15,131 nt of DNA from Pseudomonadota bacterium (lineage in GTDB: Bacteria; Pseudomonadota; Alphaproteobacteria; Rhizobiales; Aestuariivirgaceae): assembly GCA_016522385.1 (NCBI GenBank), contig JAEKFU010000622.1, positions 1-15,131 of the forward strand, read 5' to 3'. Shown piece by piece: positions 6,595 through 14,052 of the stretch. Position 1 is the stretch's first letter. Every line of letters begins with the position of its first letter. The notes beneath the pieces are model-generated. The model ran no database searches, was not told the DNA's origin, and saw nothing but the letters and a program-made list of their open reading frames with translations. A program made the position numbers and the translations under genes.

Positions 6595-8634
6595 ATGGGC
6601 TGGCTTTTAGGCGTTGACGTTGGGGGCACGTTCACGGACTTTTATGCCGTGAACACTGACACTGGCGAGGTGGTCGTACACAAGTTACCATCGTCACCGC
6701 AAGATTCCTCACTTACAATTTCATCCGGGCTGGACGCCCTTTCCGATAGGCACCAAGTGCCGGTCGCGGACCTCGAACGTTTTGCGCATGGAACCACCGT
6801 AGCCACAAATGCGCTGATTCAACGTCGCGGCGGACGGATGGCGCTGGTGACGACCAGTGGTTTTCGTGATCTGCTTGAGATCGGCCGGCAGATCCGCCCC
6901 AAGATCTACGATTTGCAAGCAGACTATCCGGTGCCTCTGGTGCCACGTGAGCGGCGGTTTGAAATTGCTGAACGGATCGGTGCCAAAGGCGAAACGATCA
7001 TCGCATTGACCGAAGCAGCCGTTGACCAGGTTGTCGAGCAGGTCGTCAATGCCCGGGTCGACAGCGTGGCTGTTTGTCTGCTGTTTTCATTTCTCGCACC
7101 TGACCATGAGCTGCGCATCGCAGATGCACTGCGTCGGCGCATGGCGCATCTGCGAATCTCGGTCTCTTGTGAAGTGCAACCGGAATTCCGTGAGTTCGAA
7201 CGGATGTCGACGACTGTCCTGAATGGTTTTCTCCAGCCTGAGGTCAGTCACTACATGACCAGGCTTGGCGCGGAACTGATCGAGCGGCTGCCAAACGCCT
7301 CTATCGGCATCAATCAGTCAAACGGCGGCCTCATGTCGGTTGAGCAAGCTGCCCGGTTTCCTATTCGAACCGCCTTGTCCGGACCGGCAGCCGGCGTCGT
7401 CGGCGCGGTTGACACGGCTCGGCGTTCACATCGCCAAGATGTCATCACGCTTGATATGGGAGGCACGTCGACCGATGTCTGCCTAATTCGCGCTCACACG
7501 GCAGAAATGGCGACGGGACGCGAGGTCGCAGGCTTTCCGGTACGGGTGCCGGCAATCGACATTCATACAATTGGCGCTGGCGGCGGTTCGATCGCCGCAT
7601 TTGCGCCTGATGGTTTGCTGACGGTCGGTCCACGTAGTGCGGGTGCGGTACCAGGACCTGCTTGTTATGGTCGCGGCGGCGATCAGCCAACCGTTTCAGA
7701 TGCCAATCTGGTGCTTGGCCGACTACCGTGCGAACTGGTCGGTGGCGGCATGGAACTTGATCTGGCGGCGGCGCGTCGGGCGGTGCAGCCGGTTGCCGAG
7801 CGCCTTGCGATCAGTATCGAAATGGCCGCCATGAGCATTGCGCGCATTGTAACATCGAACATGGTTCGGGCCATCAGGTTGGTTTCAATCGAGCGCGGTC
7901 ATGACCCGCGCGCATTTACACTGATGCCGTTTGGCGGGGCCGGTGGTCTGCATGCCTTCGAAGTGGCGCGCGAAATGGGAATCAGCGAGCTGCTCGTGCC
8001 ACAGGCGCCTGGCATTCTGTGTGCGCAAGGGCTGGTCGTCTCGGATCTGAAAGAAGACTTTGTGGCGACATGCCGGACACCGCTCAATGGTGATTTGTCA
8101 GCTGTACATGCAGAACTGGAGCGCCTGCGCCAGGCCAGCGACAACTGGTTCCAACGCGAAGCCGTTGCGCCGTGCGATCGGCTTTTGAACCTCATCGTTG
8201 ACATGCGTTATATCGGTCAGAACTACGAGCTGGGCGTTGCCCTGTCGGCAGATGGCTACACTGATCTGCCGGCCAGGGCGCAACTCGAACGCCTATTCTT
8301 TGCCGAACATCGGCGTGCTTATGGACATTATGATCCTGATGCTCCCATTGAAATCATCAATCTGCGGCTAACTGCGATCGGTCGCCTGCAGCGAACCTTG
8401 GCAATGCAAGATGGCCGGCGCGTACAGGGTGCCAAGTCCGGCAACCGGCCGATCTGGTTTGACGACGGCGGCGCAATCGACAGTGCAGTCTGGCATCGCC
8501 GTGACGTTGCACCGGGCACGGCGCTTGCTGGGCCAGCCGTAGTCGAGCAGTTTGATGCAACGACGCTCATCCCTCCGGGCGCCACGGCACATATTGATGA
8601 TGCGTCCAACATGATTGTCAGGCTGGGATCATGA
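6595..8634 (+). CDS. hyuA: Hydantoinase/oxoprolinase family protein, subunit A (HyuA)
   Basis: A 679-residue ATP-binding subunit of the HyuA/HyuB superfamily (ATP-dependent N-methylhydantoinase, 5-oxoprolinase, acetone and acetophenone carboxylases). Visible motifs: the N-terminal phosphate-binding GVDVGGTFTD (6-15), HGTTVATNA, TALSGPAAGVVGA, the second actin-like phosphate loop LDMGGTSTD (286-294) and PFGGAGGLHA (about 446-454). The length is typical of the stand-alone A subunit. The enzyme would use ATP to activate an amide or carbonyl for hydrolysis or carboxylation in the cytoplasm. The B subunit follows with an ATGA overlap. The substrate is not decided: the adjoining TRAP transporter, a carrier of carboxylates, favours a cyclic amide with a carboxylate such as 5-oxoproline over acetone (inference). 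The start ATG has GAGG only 3 bases away and GGTGG at a better distance of 9 bases. Confidence 0.92.
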   Translation: MGWLLGVDVGGTFTDFYAVNTDTGEVVVHKLPSSPQDSSLTISSGLDALSDRHQVPVADLERFAHGTTVATNALIQRRGGRMALVTTSGFRDLLEIGRQIRPKIYDLQADYPVPLVPRERRFEIAERIGAKGETIIALTEAAVDQVVEQVVNARVDSVAVCLLFSFLAPDHELRIADALRRRMAHLRISVSCEVQPEFREFERMSTTVLNGFLQPEVSHYMTRLGAELIERLPNASIGINQSNGGLMSVEQAARFPIRTALSGPAAGVVGAVDTARRSHRQDVITLDMGGTSTDVCLIRAHTAEMATGREVAGFPVRVPAIDIHTIGAGGGSIAAFAPDGLLTVGPRSAGAVPGPACYGRGGDQPTVSDANLVLGRLPCELVGGGMELDLAAARRAVQPVAERLAISIEMAAMSIARIVTSNMVRAIRLVSIERGHDPRAFTLMPFGGAGGLHAFEVAREMGISELLVPQAPGILCAQGLVVSDLKEDFVATCRTPLNGDLSAVHAELERLRQASDNWFQREAVAPCDRLLNLIVDMRYIGQNYELGVALSADGYTDLPARAQLERLFFAEHRRAYGHYDPDAPIEIINLRLTAIGRLQRTLAMQDGRRVQGAKSGNRPIWFDDGGAIDSAVWHRRDVAPGTALAGPAVVEQFDATTLIPPGATAHIDDASNMIVRLGS

Positions 8635-10298
8635 GCAATCTTGACCCCGTCACCTTGCAGATCATCTGGAACAATCTGCGCTCGATCGCCGATGAATGCT
8701 TCGTTTCGCTTATGCGCAGCGCGTTTTCTACCAATATCAAGGAGCGGCATGATCATTCGACGGCGATTACCGACGCGCACGGTCGGCTGATCGCTCAGGC
8801 CGAACTGGCTCTTCCTATCCATATTGCCTCGATGACCGGGCTCATGGAGGCCCTGATTGAGCGATATGGCAACGATATCAATGAGGGTGACCTATTCGTT
8901 GCCAATGATCCTCATGAAGCGGGCGGCACGCATCTTCCAGATATCAATATGGCTATGCCGGTATTCGATGCCGGCAGGCTGATCGGCTTTATCTGCAACA
9001 TTGCGCATCATGCCGATGTCGGCGGTGCGGCACGCGGCTCGATGTCAGGCGGGCTGTCGGAGATCTGGCAAGAAGGTTTGCGCATTCCGGTTGTCAAGCT
9101 GATGTCGCGCGGAACGCTCAACCATGAGTTGTTCGATATTCTGCTGCTTAACATGCGATTACGGGCGGAAAGGAAGGGCGATCTCAACGCGCAGATCGCC
9201 GCGTGCCGGCTGGGCGCGTCCCGTATGGGCGAACTGCTTCAACGCTATCCTGCGGCACAGATAAAAGTTGCATTTCAGGAGATCATTGCGCGCTCAAACG
9301 ACCGGATGCGGTCGGCTATAGCCTTGCTGCCGGACGGTATTTTCGAGTTTGAAGATTTCATGGACGATGACGGCGTAGCCGCCAGCGACATTGCGATCAA
9401 GCTCCTCATTACCAAGAGCGGTGACCGGATCCTGTTCGATTTTGAAGGCTCGGATGGGCAAGTCCAAGGCAACATCAATCTGACATTCAACGCCGTGCAA
9501 TCGGCGGTATTTTATGCCTTGAAGGCGCTGCTTGATCCTGAACTCCCCAACAATCAGGGTGTTTTCGACGCTGTCGAGATCAGGGCACCTGAAGGAACTA
9601 TTCTCAATTGCGTGACCCCGGCGCCGGTAGCACTCAGGGCCAATACGTGCCAGAGGGTGGTCGATGTGGTGTTCGGTGCATTGGCCGATGCCGTCCCCGA
9701 GCGGGTGATCGGCGCGGCAAACGGCTCCAACACCAGCGCTGTGTTTGCCGGTACGGACCCTGAAACCGGCCAAGGGTATGTCTATCTGGAAACGCTTGGC
9801 GGCGGTATGGGCGCGCGCGCGGGCAAGGACGGTAAGGACGGGGTGCAGGTCAACATCACCAACACGTCGAATTTGCCGATCGAAGCCATCGAAATGGAAT
9901 ATCCGTTGCGCGTATTGGAGTATTCCCTAGTTGAAGGTTCCGGCGGCGCCGGGCGCCAACGTGGCGGTTTGGGACTCAGGCGGATCGTTCAGCCGGTCGG
10001 CCATGTATGTGAGTTTTCAGGGGTCGGCGAGCGCTTCAGCCATCAGCCGTGGGGCGTGTTTGGCGGCGAAGCGGGAAAGTGTGGCCAGTTTATTAAGCGA
10101 TATGCCGATGGTGAGGAGCTAAAACTCGCCAACAAGGCGAGTAATGTGCCGCTGGAGCCTACACAGGCTATCGTCATGGAAACGCCGGGTGCCGGCGGCT
10201 ATGGGCCACCTTCGGATCGTGACAAACAGGCGGTTGAGAATGACCTTGGAAGTGGTAAGTTCGATTTGGAATTCCTTAATGATAAATACCGATTCTAA
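8631..10298 (+). CDS. hyuB: Hydantoinase/oxoprolinase family protein, subunit B (HyuB)
   Basis: A 555-residue B subunit, typical in length. It opens with the family start DPVTLQIIWNNLRSIADEC and contains NDPHEAGGTHLPDI (92-105) and IAHHADVGG (His126, His127, Asp129), where family structures place metal-binding residues. It ends with a glycine-rich GAGGYGPPSDRD segment usual for the family. It forms the other half of the catalytic assembly with HyuA, and the ATGA overlap means the two are probably translated as a pair. Neither subunit shows a broken motif. There is no gamma subunit as in acetone carboxylase, nor a racemase or carbamoylase nearby, which leaves a hydantoinase or oxoprolinase-type reaction as the better guess. 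Confidence 0.92.
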   Translation: MSNLDPVTLQIIWNNLRSIADECFVSLMRSAFSTNIKERHDHSTAITDAHGRLIAQAELALPIHIASMTGLMEALIERYGNDINEGDLFVANDPHEAGGTHLPDINMAMPVFDAGRLIGFICNIAHHADVGGAARGSMSGGLSEIWQEGLRIPVVKLMSRGTLNHELFDILLLNMRLRAERKGDLNAQIAACRLGASRMGELLQRYPAAQIKVAFQEIIARSNDRMRSAIALLPDGIFEFEDFMDDDGVAASDIAIKLLITKSGDRILFDFEGSDGQVQGNINLTFNAVQSAVFYALKALLDPELPNNQGVFDAVEIRAPEGTILNCVTPAPVALRANTCQRVVDVVFGALADAVPERVIGAANGSNTSAVFAGTDPETGQGYVYLETLGGGMGARAGKDGKDGVQVNITNTSNLPIEAIEMEYPLRVLEYSLVEGSGGAGRQRGGLGLRRIVQPVGHVCEFSGVGERFSHQPWGVFGGEAGKCGQFIKRYADGEELKLANKASNVPLEPTQAIVMETPGAGGYGPPSDRDKQAVENDLGSGKFDLEFLNDKYRF

Positions 10299-10401
10299 GG
10301 CGTAGGAAATCTTTCGCTAGCATGTCTCCGTTATAGTGCATGTTGGCCGCCAAGTGATGCGGACGATGTTTGGTGGAAATGAATACCAGAGGAAGAGTCA
10401 C

Positions 10402-11391
10402 ATGAACTGGATTTCACGGGTCGCAGCCGGCGTGATCGCGCTTTGCCTGACCATAGCGACGACGAGCGCTGCGGAAATCAACTGGGACATGGCCAACGAA
10501 TACAACGACACCTCCATCCATGCCGAAGGTGACAAGGTATTTGCCAAAGCACTGGAGGAAAAGTCCGGCGGCAAGATCAAGATCACGCATCATTTTGGTG
10601 GTTCGATAGGCTTCAAGTCGAAAGACCAGCTTGACGCAGTGGGTGATGGTGCCCTACCGATTGCCGACACCTATGTCGGGCCGCTCGGCGGTATTAACCC
10701 AATGTTCCTGCTGCCTTCGTTGCCGTTCCTGGCCGCAACACCGGAAGATGCGCGCCGGCTTTATGAGATTGCCAAGCCTCAATATGAGGCAATTTTCGAC
10801 GCTAACAACCAAAAGTTGCTTTATTCATCGCCATGGCCGCCATCAGGTATCTGGGCCAAGAAGTCGGTAAACAACAAAGGTGCCCTGAAAAACCTGAAGA
10901 TCCGCACATACGATGCCAATGGCACGGTTACGCTTAAGGAAGCCGGCGCCGCGCCGATCCAGCTGTCGTGGGCTGACGTCGTACCGCAGCTGTCGACAGG
11001 CGGTATTTCAGCGGTGCTGACATCCGCTGAAGGCGGCACCAACGCAAAGTTCTGGGAGCATCTGTCCCATTTCACCGAAGTTAACTACGCGATGCCGCTC
11101 AACATGGTGCACATCAATAAGGATGTCTGGAACGGTTTGTCACCTGAGCTGCAAAAGGCCGTGCTGGAAGCCGCGAAAGTGGCCGAGGACCGCAACTGGA
11201 ACGCCGTCAAAGCGCGGGTTGCGCAGAACTATACGGATATGAAAGCCAACAATATGACCGTGGTTCAGGGCGTTTCTCCAGAATTCCTGGGTGAGCTGAA
11301 TGCCGCTGGCCAGAAGGCGCTGAATTCCTGGCTGGAAAAGACCGGCGATACCGGCAAAGCCATCATGGATGCCTACAACAAGAAGCAATGA
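10402..11391 (+). CDS. dctP: TRAP transporter substrate-binding protein DctP
   Basis: Periplasmic solute-binding protein of a tripartite ATP-independent transporter, 329 residues. The signal peptide is MNWISRVAAGVIALCLTIA, with cleavage expected after TTSAA (about residue 24). The mature part has the DctP pattern: a hinge region, LKIRTYDANG with Arg168 (precursor numbering) at the place of the near-invariant arginine that grips a substrate carboxylate, and PLNMVHINKDVWNGLSPELQKAV near the C terminus. I chose the ATG at 10402 because AGAGGA (10388-10393) stands 8 bases away and the signal peptide begins there; the frame is open further up to 10336 but those residues do not suit a signal peptide. 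It lies 103 bases after hyuB on the same strand, so it may share the hyu promoter. Confidence 0.93.
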   Translation: MNWISRVAAGVIALCLTIATTSAAEINWDMANEYNDTSIHAEGDKVFAKALEEKSGGKIKITHHFGGSIGFKSKDQLDAVGDGALPIADTYVGPLGGINPMFLLPSLPFLAATPEDARRLYEIAKPQYEAIFDANNQKLLYSSPWPPSGIWAKKSVNNKGALKNLKIRTYDANGTVTLKEAGAAPIQLSWADVVPQLSTGGISAVLTSAEGGTNAKFWEHLSHFTEVNYAMPLNMVHINKDVWNGLSPELQKAVLEAAKVAEDRNWNAVKARVAQNYTDMKANNMTVVQGVSPEFLGELNAAGQKALNSWLEKTGDTGKAIMDAYNKKQ

Positions 11392-11393
11392 CT

Positions 11394-11411
11394 TCAGGCA
11401 CGTCTGCCTGA
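11394..11411 (+). promoter_or_regulatory. Short perfect hairpin just after dctP
   Basis: The arms tcaggca and tgcctga form a perfect 7-bp stem with a cgtc loop, two bases after the dctP stop codon. No T run follows, so it is not a terminator by itself. Its position suits a structure that shields the 3' end of dctP mRNA from exonucleases, but this function is inferred. Confidence 0.4.
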
Positions 11412-11432
11412 CGACATATCAGTAACCTGAGT

Positions 11433-11469
11433 GGCATGCTTCGATTTTGCGGAGCATGCCCTTGTTTTT
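11433..11469 (+). terminator. Intrinsic terminator/attenuator between dctP and dctQ
   Basis: The arms ggcatgcttcg (11433-11443) and cggagcatgcc (11450-11460) pair over 11 bp with one wobble and a six-base loop, and are followed by cttgttttt. This is the form of a rho-independent terminator. It is inside the dctPQM operon, so it probably acts as a partial stop that gives more binding protein than membrane subunits, a common need for binding-protein transporters. It also covers the ATG at 11456, an otherwise possible start for dctQ. Confidence 0.6.
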
Positions 11470-11514
11470 GCGATGCGGGGACAGGGTGCTCGATCGTCTT
11501 GCAACAGTAATCAA
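11461..11514 (+). repeat. 54-bp inverted repeat, left copy (over the dctQ start)
   Basis: These 54 bases match the reverse complement of 13296-13349 at 46 positions without gaps. The segment 11484-11506 (23 bases) is identical to the reverse complement of 13304-13326. The copy begins directly after the dctP-dctQ hairpin and covers the dctQ translation start. I found no third copy by eye. Confidence 0.85.
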
Positions 11515-11989
11515 CCGAACGGCTGGGGCCATTGCCGCCCTGCTCCTGATCTATATTCTCGGCCATATTCTCTTTGAGATTGTCCTTAGGGCAGGGTTCA
11601 GTTCTTCAACCTATGTGCTTGACGAGTTCGTCGGTTATGCCGTTGCGGCGATGACCTTCATGTCGTTGGGCTATGCTCTGGATACCGGCGGGCTAATTAG
11701 AGTCGATATCGCGCTTGGTCGGATGGGCGGAAAACCTCGGCGTTTCATGGAGCTGGTGTGTGTGGTGGTGACCTTTGCCATGACGGTGTTCTGTGCCTGG
11801 TGGGTCTGGAAGGATACCGCGCGAAACTGGAAGCGCGGGGCGGTCAGCGAGAGTGTAGCGGAAGTTCCTTTGTGGATTCCGACCGGGGCAGTTTGGCTCG
11901 GTCTGACATTGTTTGCGTTGCAGTTACTTATCTATTTCGTTCGTGTGGTCCGGGGTGGCCCGATGATACATTCTGACTCTGCGGAATAG
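11486..11989 (+). CDS. dctQ: TRAP transporter small membrane subunit DctQ
   Basis: Small permease subunit of the TRAP transporter, 167 residues from the chosen start, with four membrane segments (about 11-29, 43-65, 84-103, 125-148). Family features include YVLDEFVGYAVAAMTFMSLGYAL and VPLWIPTGAVWLGLTLFALQLL. It joins DctM in the inner membrane to take substrate from DctP. The start is uncertain. The GTG at 11486 has GGGG at 11477-11480 and gives the short N terminus usual for DctQ. An in-frame ATG at 11456 (177 residues) lies inside the terminator hairpin with GGAG only one base away. An in-frame TTG at 11447 gives 180 residues. The start region is part of the 54-bp inverted repeat. dctM follows after three bases. 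Confidence 0.9.
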   Translation: MLDRLATVINRTAGAIAALLLIYILGHILFEIVLRAGFSSSTYVLDEFVGYAVAAMTFMSLGYALDTGGLIRVDIALGRMGGKPRRFMELVCVVVTFAMTVFCAWWVWKDTARNWKRGAVSESVAEVPLWIPTGAVWLGLTLFALQLLIYFVRVVRGGPMIHSDSAE

Positions 11990-11992
11990 TCT

Positions 11993-13303
11993 ATGGACGC
12001 ATTGCTATCCGGATTTATCATTCTGGTCCTGATCCTGTTGTTTTTGGGATCAGGTGTGTGGGTGTTTGTCGGGCTCTTGCTTGTCTCGACGACCGGTCTG
12101 GTTCTGGTTGAGGATTTTTCGTTCCACCGAATTGGTGTAACTCTCGGCAAGATCCTGTTCCGCAGTGCCAGTTCGTGGGAGTTGGCCGCAATTCCGCTGT
12201 TCATCTGGATGGGCGAGCTGATCTTCCGGTCCGACATTTCCGAACGGCTCTTCAAGGGGCTGACACCGCTGGTTGCGCGCGTGCCAGGCGGCTTGATCCA
12301 CACCAATGTCGCCGGATCAGCCTTGTTTGCAGCTATATCCGGATCAAGCGCGGCGACCACTGCCACGATCGGCAAGATTACGACGGTTGAGCTTGAGCAG
12401 CGCGGTTACGACAAATCGCTATCAATTGGATCGCTGGCCGGTGCCGGCAGTTTGGGTCTGTTGATTCCGCCGTCAATCGTCATGATAATTTATGGTGTTC
12501 TGGCAGAGGTATCGATTTCGCGGCTGTTCGCGGCCGGTATCCTCCCAGGCTTGCTGGTCGCCGGGCTTTATTCAGCTTACATCGCCAGCCGCTGCATCCT
12601 GGACAACGAACTGGCGCCGAAGAGCACACGCTTGGTCGATGCCACTTCGCTGGTCCAGGCGTTCGGCAATCTGCTGCCGATCATCATTCTGATTTTCCTG
12701 GTGCTTGGCGCGATTTACACTGGTCTTGCCACGCCGTCCGAAGCGGCTGCAATAGGTGTCGGCGCAACACTAGTGCTGCTGGCTGTACTCGGCCAGATCA
12801 ACTGGCCGATGCTGCAAGAATCGCTCATGGGGGCGATACGCACCTCCTGCATGGTCTGTTCAATTCTTGTCGCTGCGGCGTTCTTGTCGACAGCGATGGG
12901 TTTCATGCATGTGCCGCAGGACATCGCCAGTGCCATTGCCGCACTAAACCTTGGTCCTTACGGGCTTATCATCGTGCTAGCAGTGTTCTATGTGATGCTA
13001 GGTCTGTTTCTCGATGGTATTTCAATCACTGTCATGAGTTTGCCGATCACGCTGCCGCTTGTCATATCGATGGGCTTCGACCCGATCTGGTTCGGGGTAT
13101 TTCTGGTCTTGATGGTAGAACTCGGCCAGATGACGCCGCCGATCGGATTCAATCTGTTCGTGCTGCAGGGCTTGACGGGGATGCCGATCGGCAAGGTTGC
13201 GGTCGCGGCGGTACCGTTCTTCTTTTTGATGATGATCGCCGTGCTGATCATCGTCATCTGGCCGTCGCTTGTGCTGTGGATGCCGGCTGTATTGTTTGAT
13301 TGA
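11993..13303 (+). CDS. dctM: TRAP transporter large permease DctM
   Basis: Large TRAP permease subunit, 436 residues, with about 12 hydrophobic segments in the inner membrane. It imports substrate by sodium-coupled transport. Family motifs: AAISGSSAATTATIG (from 113), GAGSLGLLIPPSIVMIIYG, and MTPPIGFNLFVLQGL (from 380), which line the two inward hairpins of the family. The length is typical and no motif is broken. With DctP and DctQ it completes one transporter. Its last eight bases overlap the right copy of the 54-bp inverted repeat. A second DctM is encoded on the opposite strand at the right edge. Specificity cannot be read from this subunit. Confidence 0.95.
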   Translation: MDALLSGFIILVLILLFLGSGVWVFVGLLLVSTTGLVLVEDFSFHRIGVTLGKILFRSASSWELAAIPLFIWMGELIFRSDISERLFKGLTPLVARVPGGLIHTNVAGSALFAAISGSSAATTATIGKITTVELEQRGYDKSLSIGSLAGAGSLGLLIPPSIVMIIYGVLAEVSISRLFAAGILPGLLVAGLYSAYIASRCILDNELAPKSTRLVDATSLVQAFGNLLPIIILIFLVLGAIYTGLATPSEAAAIGVGATLVLLAVLGQINWPMLQESLMGAIRTSCMVCSILVAAAFLSTAMGFMHVPQDIASAIAALNLGPYGLIIVLAVFYVMLGLFLDGISITVMSLPITLPLVISMGFDPIWFGVFLVLMVELGQMTPPIGFNLFVLQGLTGMPIGKVAVAAVPFFFLMMIAVLIIVIWPSLVLWMPAVLFD

Positions 13304-13349
13304 TGTTGCAAGACGATCGAGCACCCGCTCCATGCATCGCAAGAACAGG
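13296..13349 (-). repeat. 54-bp inverted repeat, right copy (at the end of dctM)
   Basis: Reverse-complement partner of 11461-11514, 46/54 identical, with the perfect 23-base core at 13304-13326. It overlaps the dctM stop codon and lies in the short region between the convergent operons. Read on the minus strand it encodes ERVLDRLAT in the same phase as the dctQ copy. The two copies enclose dctQ and dctM. Confidence 0.85.
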
Positions 13350-13355
13350 ACACGG

Positions 13356-13391
13356 TAGAGCATTTCTTCCACATGAGAAAGAAACGCTCTA
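13356..13391. repeat. Hairpin between the convergent operons
   Basis: The arms tagagcatttctt (13356-13368) and aagaaacgctcta (13379-13391) pair at 12 of 13 positions around a 10-base loop. It sits between two converging transcription units, 6 bases from the right inverted-repeat copy. The AGAGCATTT.../...AAACGCTCT form resembles short palindromic repeats that are scattered between genes in many alphaproteobacterial genomes (from memory). No T run follows on either strand, so it is not a textbook terminator. Confidence 0.5.
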
Positions 13392-13461
13392 GCCGCCTTC
13401 TGGCCAACGGCATTCGCGTCCCAGCTGTCGGCCAAAGCTTTGGTAAGTCCACTGTCGTTGC

Positions 13462-14034
13462 TCATGTCCTGGCGGCGTGGGTGCTTTGCGAGCGCCGGAA
13501 GAAGCCATCTTTGACGCAGGCATTCAGGCAGGCCTGCAGCAGATCGAAATAACCGTTTTGCGTGGTGTCGAAATCGCGCAGCTGTCCGGAGCGGAATACC
13601 TTGAAGTTGCTGTCGCGGTCATCGGTGGCGAACAGATCGATCTTGAAGCGGGCTGCGGTGTTTGAACCACCTTTTTGCCGTTCGATTTGGATGAAGCCCT
13701 GAAGTCTTGGCGTCCCAGTGCCACTGGGGATCACGCTAACGGTGACTTTCACAACCGGCCGCAGCTGCGAGGCTTCACTGTATCCATCCTCGGCCAGCGC
13801 ATTGAGCGCTTGATGCAGCATGTCATAGTAGCTGAACTCGCCACGATTGAAATTCTCCAGCCGGCCGGTCCGGAACAATTCAGCTTCCGGCTTGCCTTTG
13901 GCACGGCGATACACTTGCACGTCGTGGTTTGACAAGATTTCTGTGCTGGTCTCGTCGTTGGACAAGTCAATGTGACCGACGGTGATTTCCTTAGCGAGCA
14001 ACGGGTGCCGGGTTGTGAGTAAGGCGCGGATCAT
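13462..14034 (-). CDS. Protein of unknown function with two tandem domain copies, in a TRAP operon
   Basis: A 190-residue soluble protein with no signal peptide or membrane segment. I do not recognise the family. It is an internal duplication. About residues 17-88 and 110-182 align, sharing FR-x-G-x-L-x-x-F followed by Y-x-D-x-L-x-x-x-LNA-x-x-x-DG (ELFRTGRLENF...YYDMLHQALNALAEDGY and KVFRSGQLRDF...YFDLLQACLNACVKDGF). A Thr/Ser/Gly-rich linker joins them. The gene starts 18 bases after the second dctM, with AAGGA about 12 bases before the ATG, so it is in that operon. Its stop overlaps the next ATG. The duplication would suit a protein with two equivalent binding surfaces. A link to transporter function or to metabolism of its substrate is context only. 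Confidence 0.75.
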   Translation of the reverse strand: MIRALLTTRHPLLAKEITVGHIDLSNDETSTEILSNHDVQVYRRAKGKPEAELFRTGRLENFNRGEFSYYDMLHQALNALAEDGYSEASQLRPVVKVTVSVIPSGTGTPRLQGFIQIERQKGGSNTAARFKIDLFATDDRDSNFKVFRSGQLRDFDTTQNGYFDLLQACLNACVKDGFFRRSQSTHAART

Positions 14035-14052
14035 GGCTTGCGGGCATCCTTG

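Larger units (their letters stand above)
13022..13465 (-). pseudogene. Possible gene remnant coupled to the 190-residue gene, N-terminal ~54 codons
   Basis: This minus-strand frame begins with an ATG (13465-13463) that overlaps the TGA of the 190-residue gene as ATGA, a usual sign of translational coupling. Only the first 54 codons (13465-13304) lie outside the opposing dctM; the remaining 93 residues are a very hydrophilic, His/Asp/Arg-rich stretch typical of the antisense of a membrane-protein gene. The N-terminal part has plausible protein character (ALADSWDANAVGQKAARAFL) and ends in LFLRCMERVLDRLAT, nearly the same as LFLRCGDRVLDRLAT read at the start of dctQ, in the same phase. It may be a truncated dctQ-like gene or the unjoined head of one. 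It could also be chance. I do not recognise the first 35 residues. Confidence 0.3.

Noticed and set aside
9294..9773. Minus-strand 159-codon open frame within hyuB
   Set aside because: Shadow of a long gene with intact family motifs; no ribosome site or domain.
10336..10401. Earlier start for dctP
   Set aside because: It would put 22 polar residues before the signal peptide, whereas the ATG at 10402 has a good ribosome site and begins a typical signal peptide.
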